A stretch of DNA of 64,000 nucleotides from assembly GCA_964494345.1 (NCBI GenBank), contig CAZBSI010000007.1:62001-126000 (forward strand), in the 5' to 3' direction. The notes under the pieces are model-generated. The model was not told the DNA's origin. It did no database searches and worked only from the letters and a program-made list of their open reading frames with translations. A program made the translations under genes and the position numbers. The DNA comes from DTKD01 sp964494345. Lineage in GTDB: Bacteria; Armatimonadota; UBA5829. This document shows, one piece after another, positions 51,811 through 60,557 of this stretch (position 1 is the first letter of the stretch; the number at the start of each line of letters is the position of its first letter).

Positions 51811-54264
51811 TTATGGCTGTATATACCCAATCGTCCGGTATCCTCTAAGTCGCTTCTCATGCATTCTGGCCAGCATTGGCACATTCACGTCAGCGTAGTC
51901 ATAGACGCGGACCTCGTTCTTGCCGGAATGAAGCCTGTGCAGTCGTCCTGCGTATTGGGCAAGGGTGCCTTTCCAGGAGATCGGCATTGTGAGGAAGAGA
52001 GTGTCGAGTCGTGCGTCGTCAAACCCTTCACCAAGATAACGGCCTGTTGCGACTATCACCCGTTCCTCTGTATCCGGTATCGCAGCCAGCTCCTCAGCTA
52101 CCGCCTTTCTCTGACGCAGACCTATGCCACCTTTGAGCACGATTACATTCTTAATGGCTTTGTTGAGTTCAGCAGCAAGGAGCTCTAAGTGCTCCTTTCG
52201 CTCGGTGATAACGACCGGCGAACGCCGCTGCTCAACGGCAGTGATGACATCGTCAAGAATCATGTCATTACGGCGTGTGTCCACAACGATGGCGGAATAG
52301 ATGTCCTGGATTGGCGGCTTCTCCCGAACAGACAACTCCAGCGGCAATCTAAAGTCGGTTCTACAAACGATCAGTTTGTGCTCGAATGGGCGCAGCGCCG
52401 CTTGATTCCTGGCATTGTCTCGATAGCGAATCGGACCACACTGCATAAAGATAATGGGATGATGCCCGTCCTTTCGAGCAGGTGTCGCCGACAGCCCAAG
52501 CACATACTTCGCCTTACATGCGCGCGTTACTTGTTCGAAGCTGCTCGCGGATATATGATGACACTCATCGACAACCAGATGCCCATAGTTGGCGACAATA
52601 TCATCCACCACGCCCTTTCTGCACAGGCTCTGGAGAAGCGCAACATCTATGATTCCGGTGGGTTTATGCTTACCGCCGCCAATTCTGCCGATCTGCTTGG
52701 GATCAATATCAAGGAATGTCGAGAGCCGGGCCACCCACTGGTCCAGCAGTTGCTGCCGGTGGACAAGAACCAGGGTGTTGACTCCTCGCTGCGCGACCAT
52801 ATTGGTGGCGACGACAGTCTTTCCGAACGCCGTGCTGGCGGCAAGAACTCCGGTATCCTGTGACAGCAATGCTGATGCCGCGTTTGCCTGATCGGAAGTC
52901 AATTCGCCTTGGAACTCAAAGTGAAGAGGCGTGCCAGGATATCGCTCATCCTGCAATTTAACTCCAACGCCCTGGCAGCGCAGCAACTCGACGATTTCAT
53001 CCAGACATCCACGCGGCAGTGCGATGTGCTTGGGAAAGTCTTCGGTGCACGAGATGATCCTTGGCTTGCCAAACGTCGGCAGTCGCATCGCCTGCGCCTT
53101 GTAGAACTCCGGATTCTGAAATGCAGCCAGCCGGATCAAGCGGTTTCTGAGTTCAGCTGGAAGTTCAACTTTCTCCACATAGATCTGATTACCCAGCACA
53201 AGATTCACACTTTCCGGGAGCGGACCTTGTATGGGAACATCGCTCAACTTGCGGGACGGGGAAGCAGCCCAGGGTTCATCATCATATTCATCAGTCACGA
53301 CCATCCGCACACCGGTTATCTGGCCGTTCTTTTGAGCCTGCTCAACGATACCTCTGAGACAAGACAGGCCTATCGGTTGCAGCGATGACAGAAACGCCCA
53401 TTGATCGGGGTAAGGAACGAAGTGCTTGTCGAGAAACAGAGTATTGCCCTGCTTGCGAACTGCACACTGGAACGGCAGCGCGATGAGGTTACCAAAGCCA
53501 CCTTTGGGCAGGGTATCCTGGTTAGGGAAGAACCGGTCATATGAGTCAAACCCGATCTCTGGTCTGCGCCTCATAGCGTCAGTTATTAAGAACGCTCCGA
53601 GTTGACGAGCGAGGCTCGCGGGGACCGGTTCAGCAAAGAATATCCAGACGTGACCTCCATTGCCCGAGCGTGAACGCTCAAGCCCAGCGGGGATATCGTG
53701 AATGGCACACGTATCCATAAATGCCAGTGCATCTTCCCGCCATGTCGCCTTATCAAAATCTGCTACAAGGAACCAGCATGTTTCATCACTGAGCATAGGA
53801 TAGATGCCGATGACGAAACTGTGTGAACTGTCAGAGCCGTTCCGCTCGTGACCTGCAACGTGATTGCGAACAACTGCATCGGTGAGAGGAAGAAACTCAC
53901 GATTTGGACAGTCCGCGCATTTCACACGGCGCTTATCGCACAGTCCATTTACCCACTCGTTGCGGCAAGCCGGTTGGTAACCGGACTTGCCGGTCTTTGG
54001 GCTTTCCCAGCGACGGGCATATACATCATCGCGTCCATGAAAGAGCCTGCGAATGAGAACGATCTTCTCCTCGGCAGACGAACTGTTTGTGATTGGTGCA
54101 TCTGGAAATGATGACTTCGAACAGACTCGCTCTTTCTCCAGTGCGACTTGATCCTGGAGTTTGCTCAGCTCCCGGGTTAGCTGGGCACGCTCTGCATCGA
54201 GCATACCCAGTCGCTGCTCAATCTCTATTATTCTGCTTTCGATGTCAAATATCCGGCTGTTCAT
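51811..54264 (-). CDS. TOTE-type primase (AEP) - SF2 helicase fusion
   Basis: The 817-residue protein has an N-terminal coiled coil (about 1-45) and a cysteine cluster (C100, C109, C116, C119). An archaeo-eukaryotic-primase-like domain of the TOTE-conflict type follows (about 60-330), with a D-x-D pair in VADFDKATW (D169/D171) and the G-N-G-G-H-V-W-I-F-F histidine (H205). An SF2 helicase follows: FGKT near 480-483, DECH at 567-570, SAT motif III near 592 and a Q-Y-A-G-R-L-H-R motif VI. It is 17 bp downstream of abiEii. Such proteins are associated with phage defence or genome conflict; the role here is inference. Confidence 0.87.
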   Translation of the reverse strand: MNSRIFDIESRIIEIEQRLGMLDAERAQLTRELSKLQDQVALEKERVCSKSSFPDAPITNSSSAEEKIVLIRRLFHGRDDVYARRWESPKTGKSGYQPACRNEWVNGLCDKRRVKCADCPNREFLPLTDAVVRNHVAGHERNGSDSSHSFVIGIYPMLSDETCWFLVADFDKATWREDALAFMDTCAIHDIPAGLERSRSGNGGHVWIFFAEPVPASLARQLGAFLITDAMRRRPEIGFDSYDRFFPNQDTLPKGGFGNLIALPFQCAVRKQGNTLFLDKHFVPYPDQWAFLSSLQPIGLSCLRGIVEQAQKNGQITGVRMVVTDEYDDEPWAASPSRKLSDVPIQGPLPESVNLVLGNQIYVEKVELPAELRNRLIRLAAFQNPEFYKAQAMRLPTFGKPRIISCTEDFPKHIALPRGCLDEIVELLRCQGVGVKLQDERYPGTPLHFEFQGELTSDQANAASALLSQDTGVLAASTAFGKTVVATNMVAQRGVNTLVLVHRQQLLDQWVARLSTFLDIDPKQIGRIGGGKHKPTGIIDVALLQSLCRKGVVDDIVANYGHLVVDECHHISASSFEQVTRACKAKYVLGLSATPARKDGHHPIIFMQCGPIRYRDNARNQAALRPFEHKLIVCRTDFRLPLELSVREKPPIQDIYSAIVVDTRRNDMILDDVITAVEQRRSPVVITERKEHLELLAAELNKAIKNVIVLKGGIGLRQRKAVAEELAAIPDTEERVIVATGRYLGEGFDDARLDTLFLTMPISWKGTLAQYAGRLHRLHSGKNEVRVYDYADVNVPMLARMHEKRLRGYRTIGYIQP

Positions 54265-54281
54265 GCTTGGCCAAATCCGCG

Positions 54282-55205
54282 TTAGTGAACCTTTTCACTG
54301 TGCCACGGTCCCGGGGCGATCCAGTTTGAGGCAAGAGTTTCACCGGAACATAATGCGGCTACTACTGGGGCAAGAAAGTCTCTCACTGCCGAAGTGATCT
54401 CACCAAATTCGACCGGCAGATCATCGACCCGAAGTCGTTTTCGAAAAGCCACCCATTGCACCTGTTTCTCGGCGGTGAAATTCTCGGAAAATGCCGCAAT
54501 TTCCGCAGGCAGATCCGTATTTCGGTGGCTGAATGTCTGCCTGATAGCTTCAGAAAGCACTGTGCCATCAAAATCGAACTGGCGAGATAGCAGCCAGATA
54601 TCGTGAAAATCCTTCATCCGGCTGTTCAGCTCGCGAAGCTTTACCATCGCCTCGAATTTCTCCGCGATAGCACTCTCGCGACTATAGCACAGCAATCGCG
54701 GCGAGGGAGAATCCAGAATGGTTGGTAGTTCAGAAATCCCCGGCTTCGGATACACAACATCTCCGAATCCGATATCGATTTGCATGTTGACTCTAGCCGA
54801 ATCCAGCAGTCCTTGAAAGAGCACTCGTATTCCTTTATAGTCTGCGTCTTCCGTGATCCGCTCAGTTTGGATTGTCTGGGAATCGAAGATGAGCCCATCC
54901 GGTTCGATGTCTATCTGCAGCACATCTTGGAACTGAGCAACGATATCTGACTCACTGTTGCTTGTTCTGCCCAGCATGTCAATATCCATTGTTGGGCGGG
55001 TTTCGGGAGAGTTCCAGACGCGCAGCAGCAGAGCACCCTTTAGGACAAATCTGTCCGCATGCGTTGATTGCGATAAGCGATACAGAAAGCGCTCCATCGC
55101 GTAGTATTGCAGCAGTTCAGCGAATGGTCGCTTATCAGCCTTGGCTTTATTGAGAAGTCGCTGCCGGATCGAAGCAGGAAGATTCTTGATGGGTCTGGTA
55201 TTCAC
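54282..55205 (-). CDS. abiEii: AbiEii nucleotidyltransferase toxin
   Basis: The GTG start at 55205 overlaps the abiEi stop (GTGA) and has GAGG seven bases upstream, giving 307 residues. The nucleotidyltransferase motif FVLKGALLL...TMDIDMLG provides the D-x-D metal site, and AIAEKFEAMV provides the conserved Lys. AbiEii toxins add GTP or otherwise disable cells upon phage infection in type IV systems. The helicase gene follows 17 bp later. Confidence 0.9.
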   Translation of the reverse strand: MNTRPIKNLPASIRQRLLNKAKADKRPFAELLQYYAMERFLYRLSQSTHADRFVLKGALLLRVWNSPETRPTMDIDMLGRTSNSESDIVAQFQDVLQIDIEPDGLIFDSQTIQTERITEDADYKGIRVLFQGLLDSARVNMQIDIGFGDVVYPKPGISELPTILDSPSPRLLCYSRESAIAEKFEAMVKLRELNSRMKDFHDIWLLSRQFDFDGTVLSEAIRQTFSHRNTDLPAEIAAFSENFTAEKQVQWVAFRKRLRVDDLPVEFGEITSAVRDFLAPVVAALCSGETLASNWIAPGPWHSEKVH

Positions 55206-55822
55206 AGCATTGCCTCGATGTAAGGCTTCATAACGTTTTCGACCCTGCATATTCTGGCATACTTTAGCAGCTCGCCGATATCAAATGGCTTCCTTGCCTT
55301 ATAAAGTCTAAGTGCCTCTAGAACGACATCCATTCCGAGCTTGTTTCTGAACCTGAAACAATCCGCCAGCGTTTTCTCCGGACTGTATACCCTCACCCCA
55401 ACGTCATCCACTGTATGCTCCTGAATTCCCTGAGTGAGGGTATCGCCAGAGAAGCGATGAACAGTGATAGGCGGATAGCCCAGCCGCGGCGTCTCAGCAC
55501 CTTTTTCGAGTGCTATGGAAACCGTGTGAGGAATCTGCGTTGTAATGTCATGGAAAGCCAGAGCCGATACAAGACAGATAACCGCCCTGGGAATGCGCGC
55601 CGCTACAGTCACAATATCAATATTAGACACCGGCTGCTGATCTGCCAGCCGATATACGCCGCGCGATATCTGAACTAGTTCCCCAGCGTCACGAAGTTCA
55701 TAAAGGGTACGCGGGTGGATGCCTGCCTGAATGGCTTCAGCAGTCCGAATAACCCCACTTTTCTCTCTTACCAGACGTTTCGCACCTTCTCTTGCGGAAG
55801 CGGTTGGGCCACGTTTTCTCAT
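55202..55822 (-). CDS. abiEi: AbiEi antitoxin/transcriptional autorepressor
   Basis: The 206-residue protein has an N-terminal winged helix (GVIRTAEAIQAGIHPRTL, then a wing with ISRGVYRLA) and the AbiEi C-terminal segment with YSPEKTLADCFRFRNK. AbiEi antitoxins bind inverted repeats at their own promoter; one lies 10 bp before this start. There is no clear ribosome site, so it could be leaderless. It couples to abiEii by a 4-bp overlap. Confidence 0.88.
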   Translation of the reverse strand: MRKRGPTASAREGAKRLVREKSGVIRTAEAIQAGIHPRTLYELRDAGELVQISRGVYRLADQQPVSNIDIVTVAARIPRAVICLVSALAFHDITTQIPHTVSIALEKGAETPRLGYPPITVHRFSGDTLTQGIQEHTVDDVGVRVYSPEKTLADCFRFRNKLGMDVVLEALRLYKARKPFDIGELLKYARICRVENVMKPYIEAML

Positions 55823-55831
55823 GGATAGAAT

Positions 55832-55859
55832 TACCTATACTCGTTGTTAGCTATAGGTA
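55832..55859 (-). promoter_or_regulatory. Likely AbiEi operator (inverted repeat)
   Basis: TACCTATA and TATAGGTA are perfect 8-base inverted repeats 12 bases apart, about 10 bp upstream of the abiEi start. They include a TATAGG-like -10. AbiE antitoxins are known to repress through such repeats. Confidence 0.65.
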
Positions 55860-55966
55860 TTATTGTCCATGTGGTCAGAAAAATCAAGTAGATTTTTCCT
55901 TGTTGCCAGTACACTTGGAACAGATTTCCTAGCAGTTACGAATACTGGACAACCTGAGGTGCGGAT

Positions 55967-56004
55967 GTCGGTGCAGCCGACTTGCTGAACGCGGCTGCAC
56001 CGAC
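55967..56004. repeat. 13-bp perfect inverted repeat
   Basis: GTCGGTGCAGCCG and CGGCTGCACCGAC flank a 12-base loop between abiEi and the PIN-like gene. No T-run is present on either strand. It may stop transcripts or mark an old insertion end. The gap 55823-56071 otherwise holds only the operator. Confidence 0.75.
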
Positions 56005-56071
56005 GGAGGTAGCTACACTACACCTTTGACTTTGCTCATAAGGGAATCCAGGAATTGGCCCCAATACATCC

Positions 56072-56836
56072 TTAGATCGGCATAATGCTCGTGCGGATTC
56101 TCGTGCATTGACTCTGATTTTCCATAGCAATGACTAGGAGCGTAAGGGCCTCAATGGTCCGCCTAGCCGCCCAAACAGCCTCATCACCTTTGACCTCGCC
56201 TGGAGTCCGGCTAGCTATGGAGGAGATAGCCGGTGGCCTGCTCGAAGAAATGCGCTGTTTCGTGGAGTTGACAGTTGTCAGTGTAGGGCAGTGGGAATAA
56301 CCGCTGATCTGCGCTAGGCAATGCCCTGCAGACCTTCGCGGAACCCCCTCGCTCGACCAATACTCGCGGTAGCTCTTAGAGTATTCGTGATCCACTTTCC
56401 GAGATTGGCCAATCCGCTGCAGCACCTCTTCCAACGAAATGCCTTGGTCCGCTAGATACAGATATCCGAGAACTCGGTAGACGATCTTGTCTGCCGAACA
56501 GATGTGATACCTTTCCTTGGAGTTCACCAGGTATGTCAGCGACTCCGCTTCTCCCGGATCCAGGGCATCAAAATAGTCGGATCGAAAGCGAGTCTTGAAA
56601 GCGTTGATTAACGACACGCCCACATCGAAACGGATCACCTTGGCGGATGCGATATCCGCCAAAAGATCAATGGAGTGCTCGTCTCCGTTGCTGTCACGGA
56701 AGAAGAGCGCCTCCTCGTCTATTACGGTGCCGGCAAGGTGAATATCGCAGAGATCGACAGTCTTGTCCCATAGACCCAGTTCGTGGAGCATGATCATCAC
56801 GTTGGCATCAAGCAGTAACAGCCGGAGCTTCTTCAC
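56072..56836 (-). CDS. PIN-like nuclease-fold protein, C-terminus frameshifted
   Basis: The GTG at 56836 has GGAGG upstream and overlaps the end of the HTH-ImmA gene. The protein starts KKLRLLLLDANVMIMLHELG, a PIN-type acidic strand, and keeps downstream acidic residues (E/D in DPGEAESLTYL and CSADKI). After EYWSSEG the open frame turns to unlikely sequence. A one-base shift at the G-run (complement of CCCCC, 56344-56348) restores a natural end, FREGLQGIA, with a stop at 56314. So the active gene was probably 56314-56836. The remaining 56072-56313 appears to be decayed coding DNA with fragments in two frames. Sequencing error in the G-run cannot be excluded. Confidence 0.6.
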   Translation of the reverse strand: MKKLRLLLLDANVMIMLHELGLWDKTVDLCDIHLAGTVIDEEALFFRDSNGDEHSIDLLADIASAKVIRFDVGVSLINAFKTRFRSDYFDALDPGEAESLTYLVNSKERYHICSADKIVYRVLGYLYLADQGISLEEVLQRIGQSRKVDHEYSKSYREYWSSEGVPRRSAGHCLAQISGYSHCPTLTTVNSTKQRISSSRPPAISSIASRTPGEVKGDEAVWAARRTIEALTLLVIAMENQSQCTRIRTSIMPI

Positions 56837-57920
56837 TCTCCTTGGCCTCCAATGCCACATAGTCCATTGCTGCTCTTTTGCTTATCTCCATGTACTCTGC
56901 ATAGCGACCTGTTGAAATGTGTCCGCTTCTGATAGCCTCGGCAGCAAGAGCTTTGTAGCGATCCGGCCATCTGGGAGGCTTGGTGTCTTCGCGTTGCTCT
57001 AGCAGACCACTTAGCCTGGCCGCTTCCTGCTGGACAGCCCGAGTCTTTTCGACATCGTCGGCACCTTTGCGGCAGGTATTATGCCAGCGCCATATAACCG
57101 CATCAACCGAGACATCAAACTGGCGCGCCACATCGAAGTAGACATCAATTGGCACATCATCAAAACACGAATAGCGCTTCATCGCCGCGGTGAATGTCTC
57201 CGCGGGCAGAAGCAGGCAGCTGGCGAATACGCCGGCGAGCTTCTCCTCTTTTTCACTTGCCTGAGAACTGGATTCGTCCGTGGACTTGCGAAAAAGCTCC
57301 CAAGTAAGCAGATGGAACAGCTCGTGGGCTAGATCATAGTTGCGCCGCCATCGCTTGTTTTCCGCATTGAGCAGGATGGCCAGTCCTAGGTCTTGGCTTC
57401 TTGTGGATGCCGCAGTGCCGGAAGGCTGGAAGCTCTTATGGAATATCTTCGCTCCGCATATCTCCTCTAGGACACGCAGCAATTCGACACCCGGCCTATC
57501 ACCAAGTCCGAACAGGTTCCGGACTTGCTTTGCCAGATCCTCCGCGTCTCCGTAGCTGTAGGTTTCCGAGTCTCCCTTGGCAGCCGGCAGATACGGCTCA
57601 ATAATCTCGTCGTTCCAGGTCTCGAGATTGCGGTAGCGAGTGCAGTACTCCAGGAACTGAGCTTCTATCCCCTCTGCATTATCCTGCGGGCGTTCACGCC
57701 ACAGAACAATCTCCCTGGGTAGGCATTCCTCGCTCAAGAGGAACTCAATGGATCTGTGGTACGTCCTGGCCAACAATTGCAGCTGGCTTAGCTTGGGTTC
57801 ACGGTTGCCGTTTTCGAAATCTGAAATAGACGACTCGACTATGCCTGTGGCATCTTTGACCTGGGCAAGCTTGAGTCCAGCGCGTTCGCGTGCGTATTTC
57901 AGCCTCTCTGAGAGAGCCAT
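56808..57920 (-). CDS. HTH (XRE) - ImmA/IrrE metallopeptidase
   Basis: AGGAGG lies upstream of the ATG. The 370-residue protein has an XRE helix-turn-helix (residues 8-62, LAQVKDATGIVESSISDFENG) and a zinc peptidase with the AHELFHLL (HExxH) motif (about 226-233). A helical tail follows. Proteins of this layout cleave repressors or antitoxins in mobile elements. Its gene overlaps the PIN-like gene by 29 bp, which fits a regulator-toxin pair. Confidence 0.88.
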   Translation of the reverse strand: MALSERLKYARERAGLKLAQVKDATGIVESSISDFENGNREPKLSQLQLLARTYHRSIEFLLSEECLPREIVLWRERPQDNAEGIEAQFLEYCTRYRNLETWNDEIIEPYLPAAKGDSETYSYGDAEDLAKQVRNLFGLGDRPGVELLRVLEEICGAKIFHKSFQPSGTAASTRSQDLGLAILLNAENKRWRRNYDLAHELFHLLTWELFRKSTDESSSQASEKEEKLAGVFASCLLLPAETFTAAMKRYSCFDDVPIDVYFDVARQFDVSVDAVIWRWHNTCRKGADDVEKTRAVQQEAARLSGLLEQREDTKPPRWPDRYKALAAEAIRSGHISTGRYAEYMEISKRAAMDYVALEAKESEEAPAVTA

Positions 57921-58062
57921 CTGCCACGCCTCCTCCCATTACACTTTCTATCTATGCTAATAGTATATACCACAAGCTGCCTATGCGCAACCATGAATTT
58001 CGCAAGCTGCGAACAGAATGGGGCCGGCAGCACAGCCGAACACCGCTGATTGTCAATGAGGG

Positions 58063-58367
58063 ATGGCAATGCAAGCTTTCCAATCGTATCGGTTCTAGCT
58101 GGTTTGTTGTCGGATACATACGAGAGTGGCAGACGGAAAAACGATCATGTGACCGGGCGTACCCCCAGTGATCTGGAGAAAATCCGCCAAACAGAGAGAA
58201 AATATCCGAAATGTGGGTTCTTGGGGCAAAGCCCGACCACAGGATCGGGTTCGGATAACACGGAAAAAAGCGGCTCCCACGCTCGCAAATACACGAAAAC
58301 CCCGCCGGGTAGCCTGGCAGGGTCCATTTCGCAAAGAGAGCTTTACAGTTTTAATGCTTGGTAGCCC
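58063..58367 (+). repeat. 305-bp direct repeat, right copy
   Basis: This appears identical to the left copy at 51021-51325, same orientation. The flanking bases differ immediately on both sides (TTCGTGG here against CGAAGGG). It closes the island. The remaining gap (57921-58062 and 58368-58462) shows nothing else. Confidence 0.95.
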
Positions 58368-58462
58368 TTCGTGGACTCATATCGAACTTTATTAGCTCAG
58401 GCGGCATAGCAAATTGCCTACGCCAATGGAACCTTAATCAGGCTGCCCGTTCGCCTGCCGCC

Positions 58463-59326
58463 TCAACCACATGCGCCAAGGATGGCTTGTATCGTGGACA
58501 ACCGAATGGCTGTTTGTTTCGGGTATATCTCCGAACCTCGCCGCGTATTCCGAGCGTCTGTGAGCTTCAGCTTGTAAATGCCTGGTTGCCCCGGCACAGT
58601 TGGTGGGCACTTCTCCTTCGGATAGAACAACCGGAATGGCCCTCTCCACTCTAGCTTCGGCATGCCCTTGCCAACCGAACGACTAGGTACCACGCACTCC
58701 TTGTCACTGCTCTGTTCGACTGACTGCCCATTCCAATCAGTCAGAGTACATCCGCAAAAGCCAACAAGCAAGTGCCACATATCGCCCGTCAAGGTATGCC
58801 GCAAGCCCGCGCGCCTGGGGTGAGAGGCATACCACTGGCAAACATCTGTAACGAGTTCGGGAATGGTCAGGATGTGGATTCGGTACGAACTCAGAAGCTT
58901 ACTGTGGCGCATGACGACTTCTGAGTCTATGGCATGGAGCACAAACAGGCGGTCGAAGTCGTCACAGCCGAAGAAATCGCAAGCGGCCCCATAGTGCTCC
59001 TCGCGTAACATGCTGAACTTACAGGCGGTCTTCTTGGGGATGGAATTACCTACCATCTTGGCAATGTCGCTGTCCAGCAATTTGCCGAACTCCTTGCCAG
59101 TCGGTTCCCAGTCGTGTTCATCTTTCGTTTCTACAATCAACCTTGGCCCCACGCTGACACCATTGGGTAGTTCGATCTTATGCATGTCTCCACGAATTGC
59201 GAGAATGTCTATATCGGATTGATTGTATGGAACTGGTACAGGCAACGACTCATAGACCAAGCACCCGTGCTTCGCCTGTAGCCAAAACCTAGTTAGCTCA
59301 GATATAGCATTTGATCGTTCAGCCAT
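58463..59326 (-). CDS. PD-(D/E)xK-like nuclease or restriction-related protein
   Basis: I chose the ATG at 59326. The 287-residue protein has SDIDILAIRG followed by RLIVETKDEHDW, the spacing of a PD-(D/E)xK catalytic core (D, then E-x-K). A cysteine-rich C-terminal part follows (FCGCTL). It could be a Mrr-like nuclease in the accessory region. No partner methyltransferase is seen. Confidence 0.5.
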   Translation of the reverse strand: MAERSNAISELTRFWLQAKHGCLVYESLPVPVPYNQSDIDILAIRGDMHKIELPNGVSVGPRLIVETKDEHDWEPTGKEFGKLLDSDIAKMVGNSIPKKTACKFSMLREEHYGAACDFFGCDDFDRLFVLHAIDSEVVMRHSKLLSSYRIHILTIPELVTDVCQWYASHPRRAGLRHTLTGDMWHLLVGFCGCTLTDWNGQSVEQSSDKECVVPSRSVGKGMPKLEWRGPFRLFYPKEKCPPTVPGQPGIYKLKLTDARNTRRGSEIYPKQTAIRLSTIQAILGACG

Positions 59327-59424
59327 AATGTAACTTATTCCACATATACACACTTGCGGGGTTGCTTGCCGCAGATTCACAGCACACAACCCCGCAGAGA
59401 TACCAACGAGTCAGCCAAGGCCGA

Positions 59425-60519
59425 TTATGAGCTTCGCCGCTTCCTTGTTCGGCTCAAAATCCCGACCAGGCCGCATGCTAACACTGCGAATGCGGATGGT
59501 TCGGGAACGGGGTTCCACATTGCCGCCATAGGTGCCCCGTCTACGAGAAGTAGATCGCCAGCAATCTGTCCATTGTCGTTGATTGCTATTGGGCGACTGA
59601 GATAACCATTTGAGTAGTCGGCGAGGTAAGTGATGCTACCAGTCGAGTTCCAAACAACTCCTCCGTGCCCGTCTATTTCGCCCACAATCTGCCCAAAGTT
59701 GTTTATGTCATAGGCTATACCAATGCCAAGGTCAACAACGCTTCCATCTGGCTTCCACATTACAGCATGGTTGCCAGATTGCCCCACTGCGTATCCGTGG
59801 TCATTCAACGCAGAAACAGAGCACAGGTCGGTAGAACTGAGCGCAGACAACTTTGTGGAAGATTGCCCATTCCAGATATATGCTTCACTAACCTGCTGCC
59901 AGACTTCCCCATTCTGCTCCTCATTCGCCCAGTTCCAGGCAACAACACCTGAACTGCTAATGGCAGAAGCCCAACTTCGTCCTTCATCGGGTGCGGAAAT
60001 GACGTTCGAGTGGCCCGCGCTATCCCACATAATCGCCAATTGGGTCAGTTTCCCTGTAGAAGCATCAGCCACTTCCGTAGTGCCAACAACCTGCCCCGCA
60101 TCATTGATGCCGGTAGTGAACAAATCAACTGCACCAGACAGCCGATCAAGCTCACGCGTTGTGCCATCCTGGTTTCTAACCAAGCCATAGAGAGATGTTC
60201 CCGAAGCACCGCTTCCAGAAGCGGCTATCTGACCATAGTTGTTGATGCCTCCAGAATAGTCTATAACACCACGTAATGTTATCTCGCTGGCACCAGTGTT
60301 CTTAGCCCAAACAGCAACTCCCCGTGAGTCAGAAGCCCCATTTCGCAACCAACTACATACGACTGCTCCTGAGTTGTTAATGCCTATCGCCATGCTGCCT
60401 GGCCCTTCACCCGTTGGCCTACCTATCTGATATAACTCGTAACCAGTGGCGTTTACTGTTGATGTGACTATAGAGCAAAGCACAACAGCGAATGTAAGTG
60501 CTAAACAGACTTTCTTCAT
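59425..60519 (-). CDS. PEP-CTERM protein with HAF-type repeats
   Basis: The 364-residue protein has a signal peptide (V-N-A-T) and several repeats of the I-N-N-x-G-Q-I-V-G type (HAF family). The C-terminal sorting signal is PEPSAFAVLACGLVGIL followed by R-T-R-K-R-R. PEP-CTERM proteins are processed by exosortase and exported to the surface. No exosortase is in the window. Confidence 0.9.
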   Translation of the reverse strand: MKKVCLALTFAVVLCSIVTSTVNATGYELYQIGRPTGEGPGSMAIGINNSGAVVCSWLRNGASDSRGVAVWAKNTGASEITLRGVIDYSGGINNYGQIAASGSGASGTSLYGLVRNQDGTTRELDRLSGAVDLFTTGINDAGQVVGTTEVADASTGKLTQLAIMWDSAGHSNVISAPDEGRSWASAISSSGVVAWNWANEEQNGEVWQQVSEAYIWNGQSSTKLSALSSTDLCSVSALNDHGYAVGQSGNHAVMWKPDGSVVDLGIGIAYDINNFGQIVGEIDGHGGVVWNSTGSITYLADYSNGYLSRPIAINDNGQIAGDLLLVDGAPMAAMWNPVPEPSAFAVLACGLVGILSRTRKRRSS

Positions 60520-60557
60520 TATTGTTCTCCTCCTTCATAATGGTAAATGCCGAACGA

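Noticed and set aside
55936..56130. 64-residue minus-strand frame near the 13-bp palindrome
   Set aside because: It crosses the hairpin and competes with decayed fragments in two other frames.
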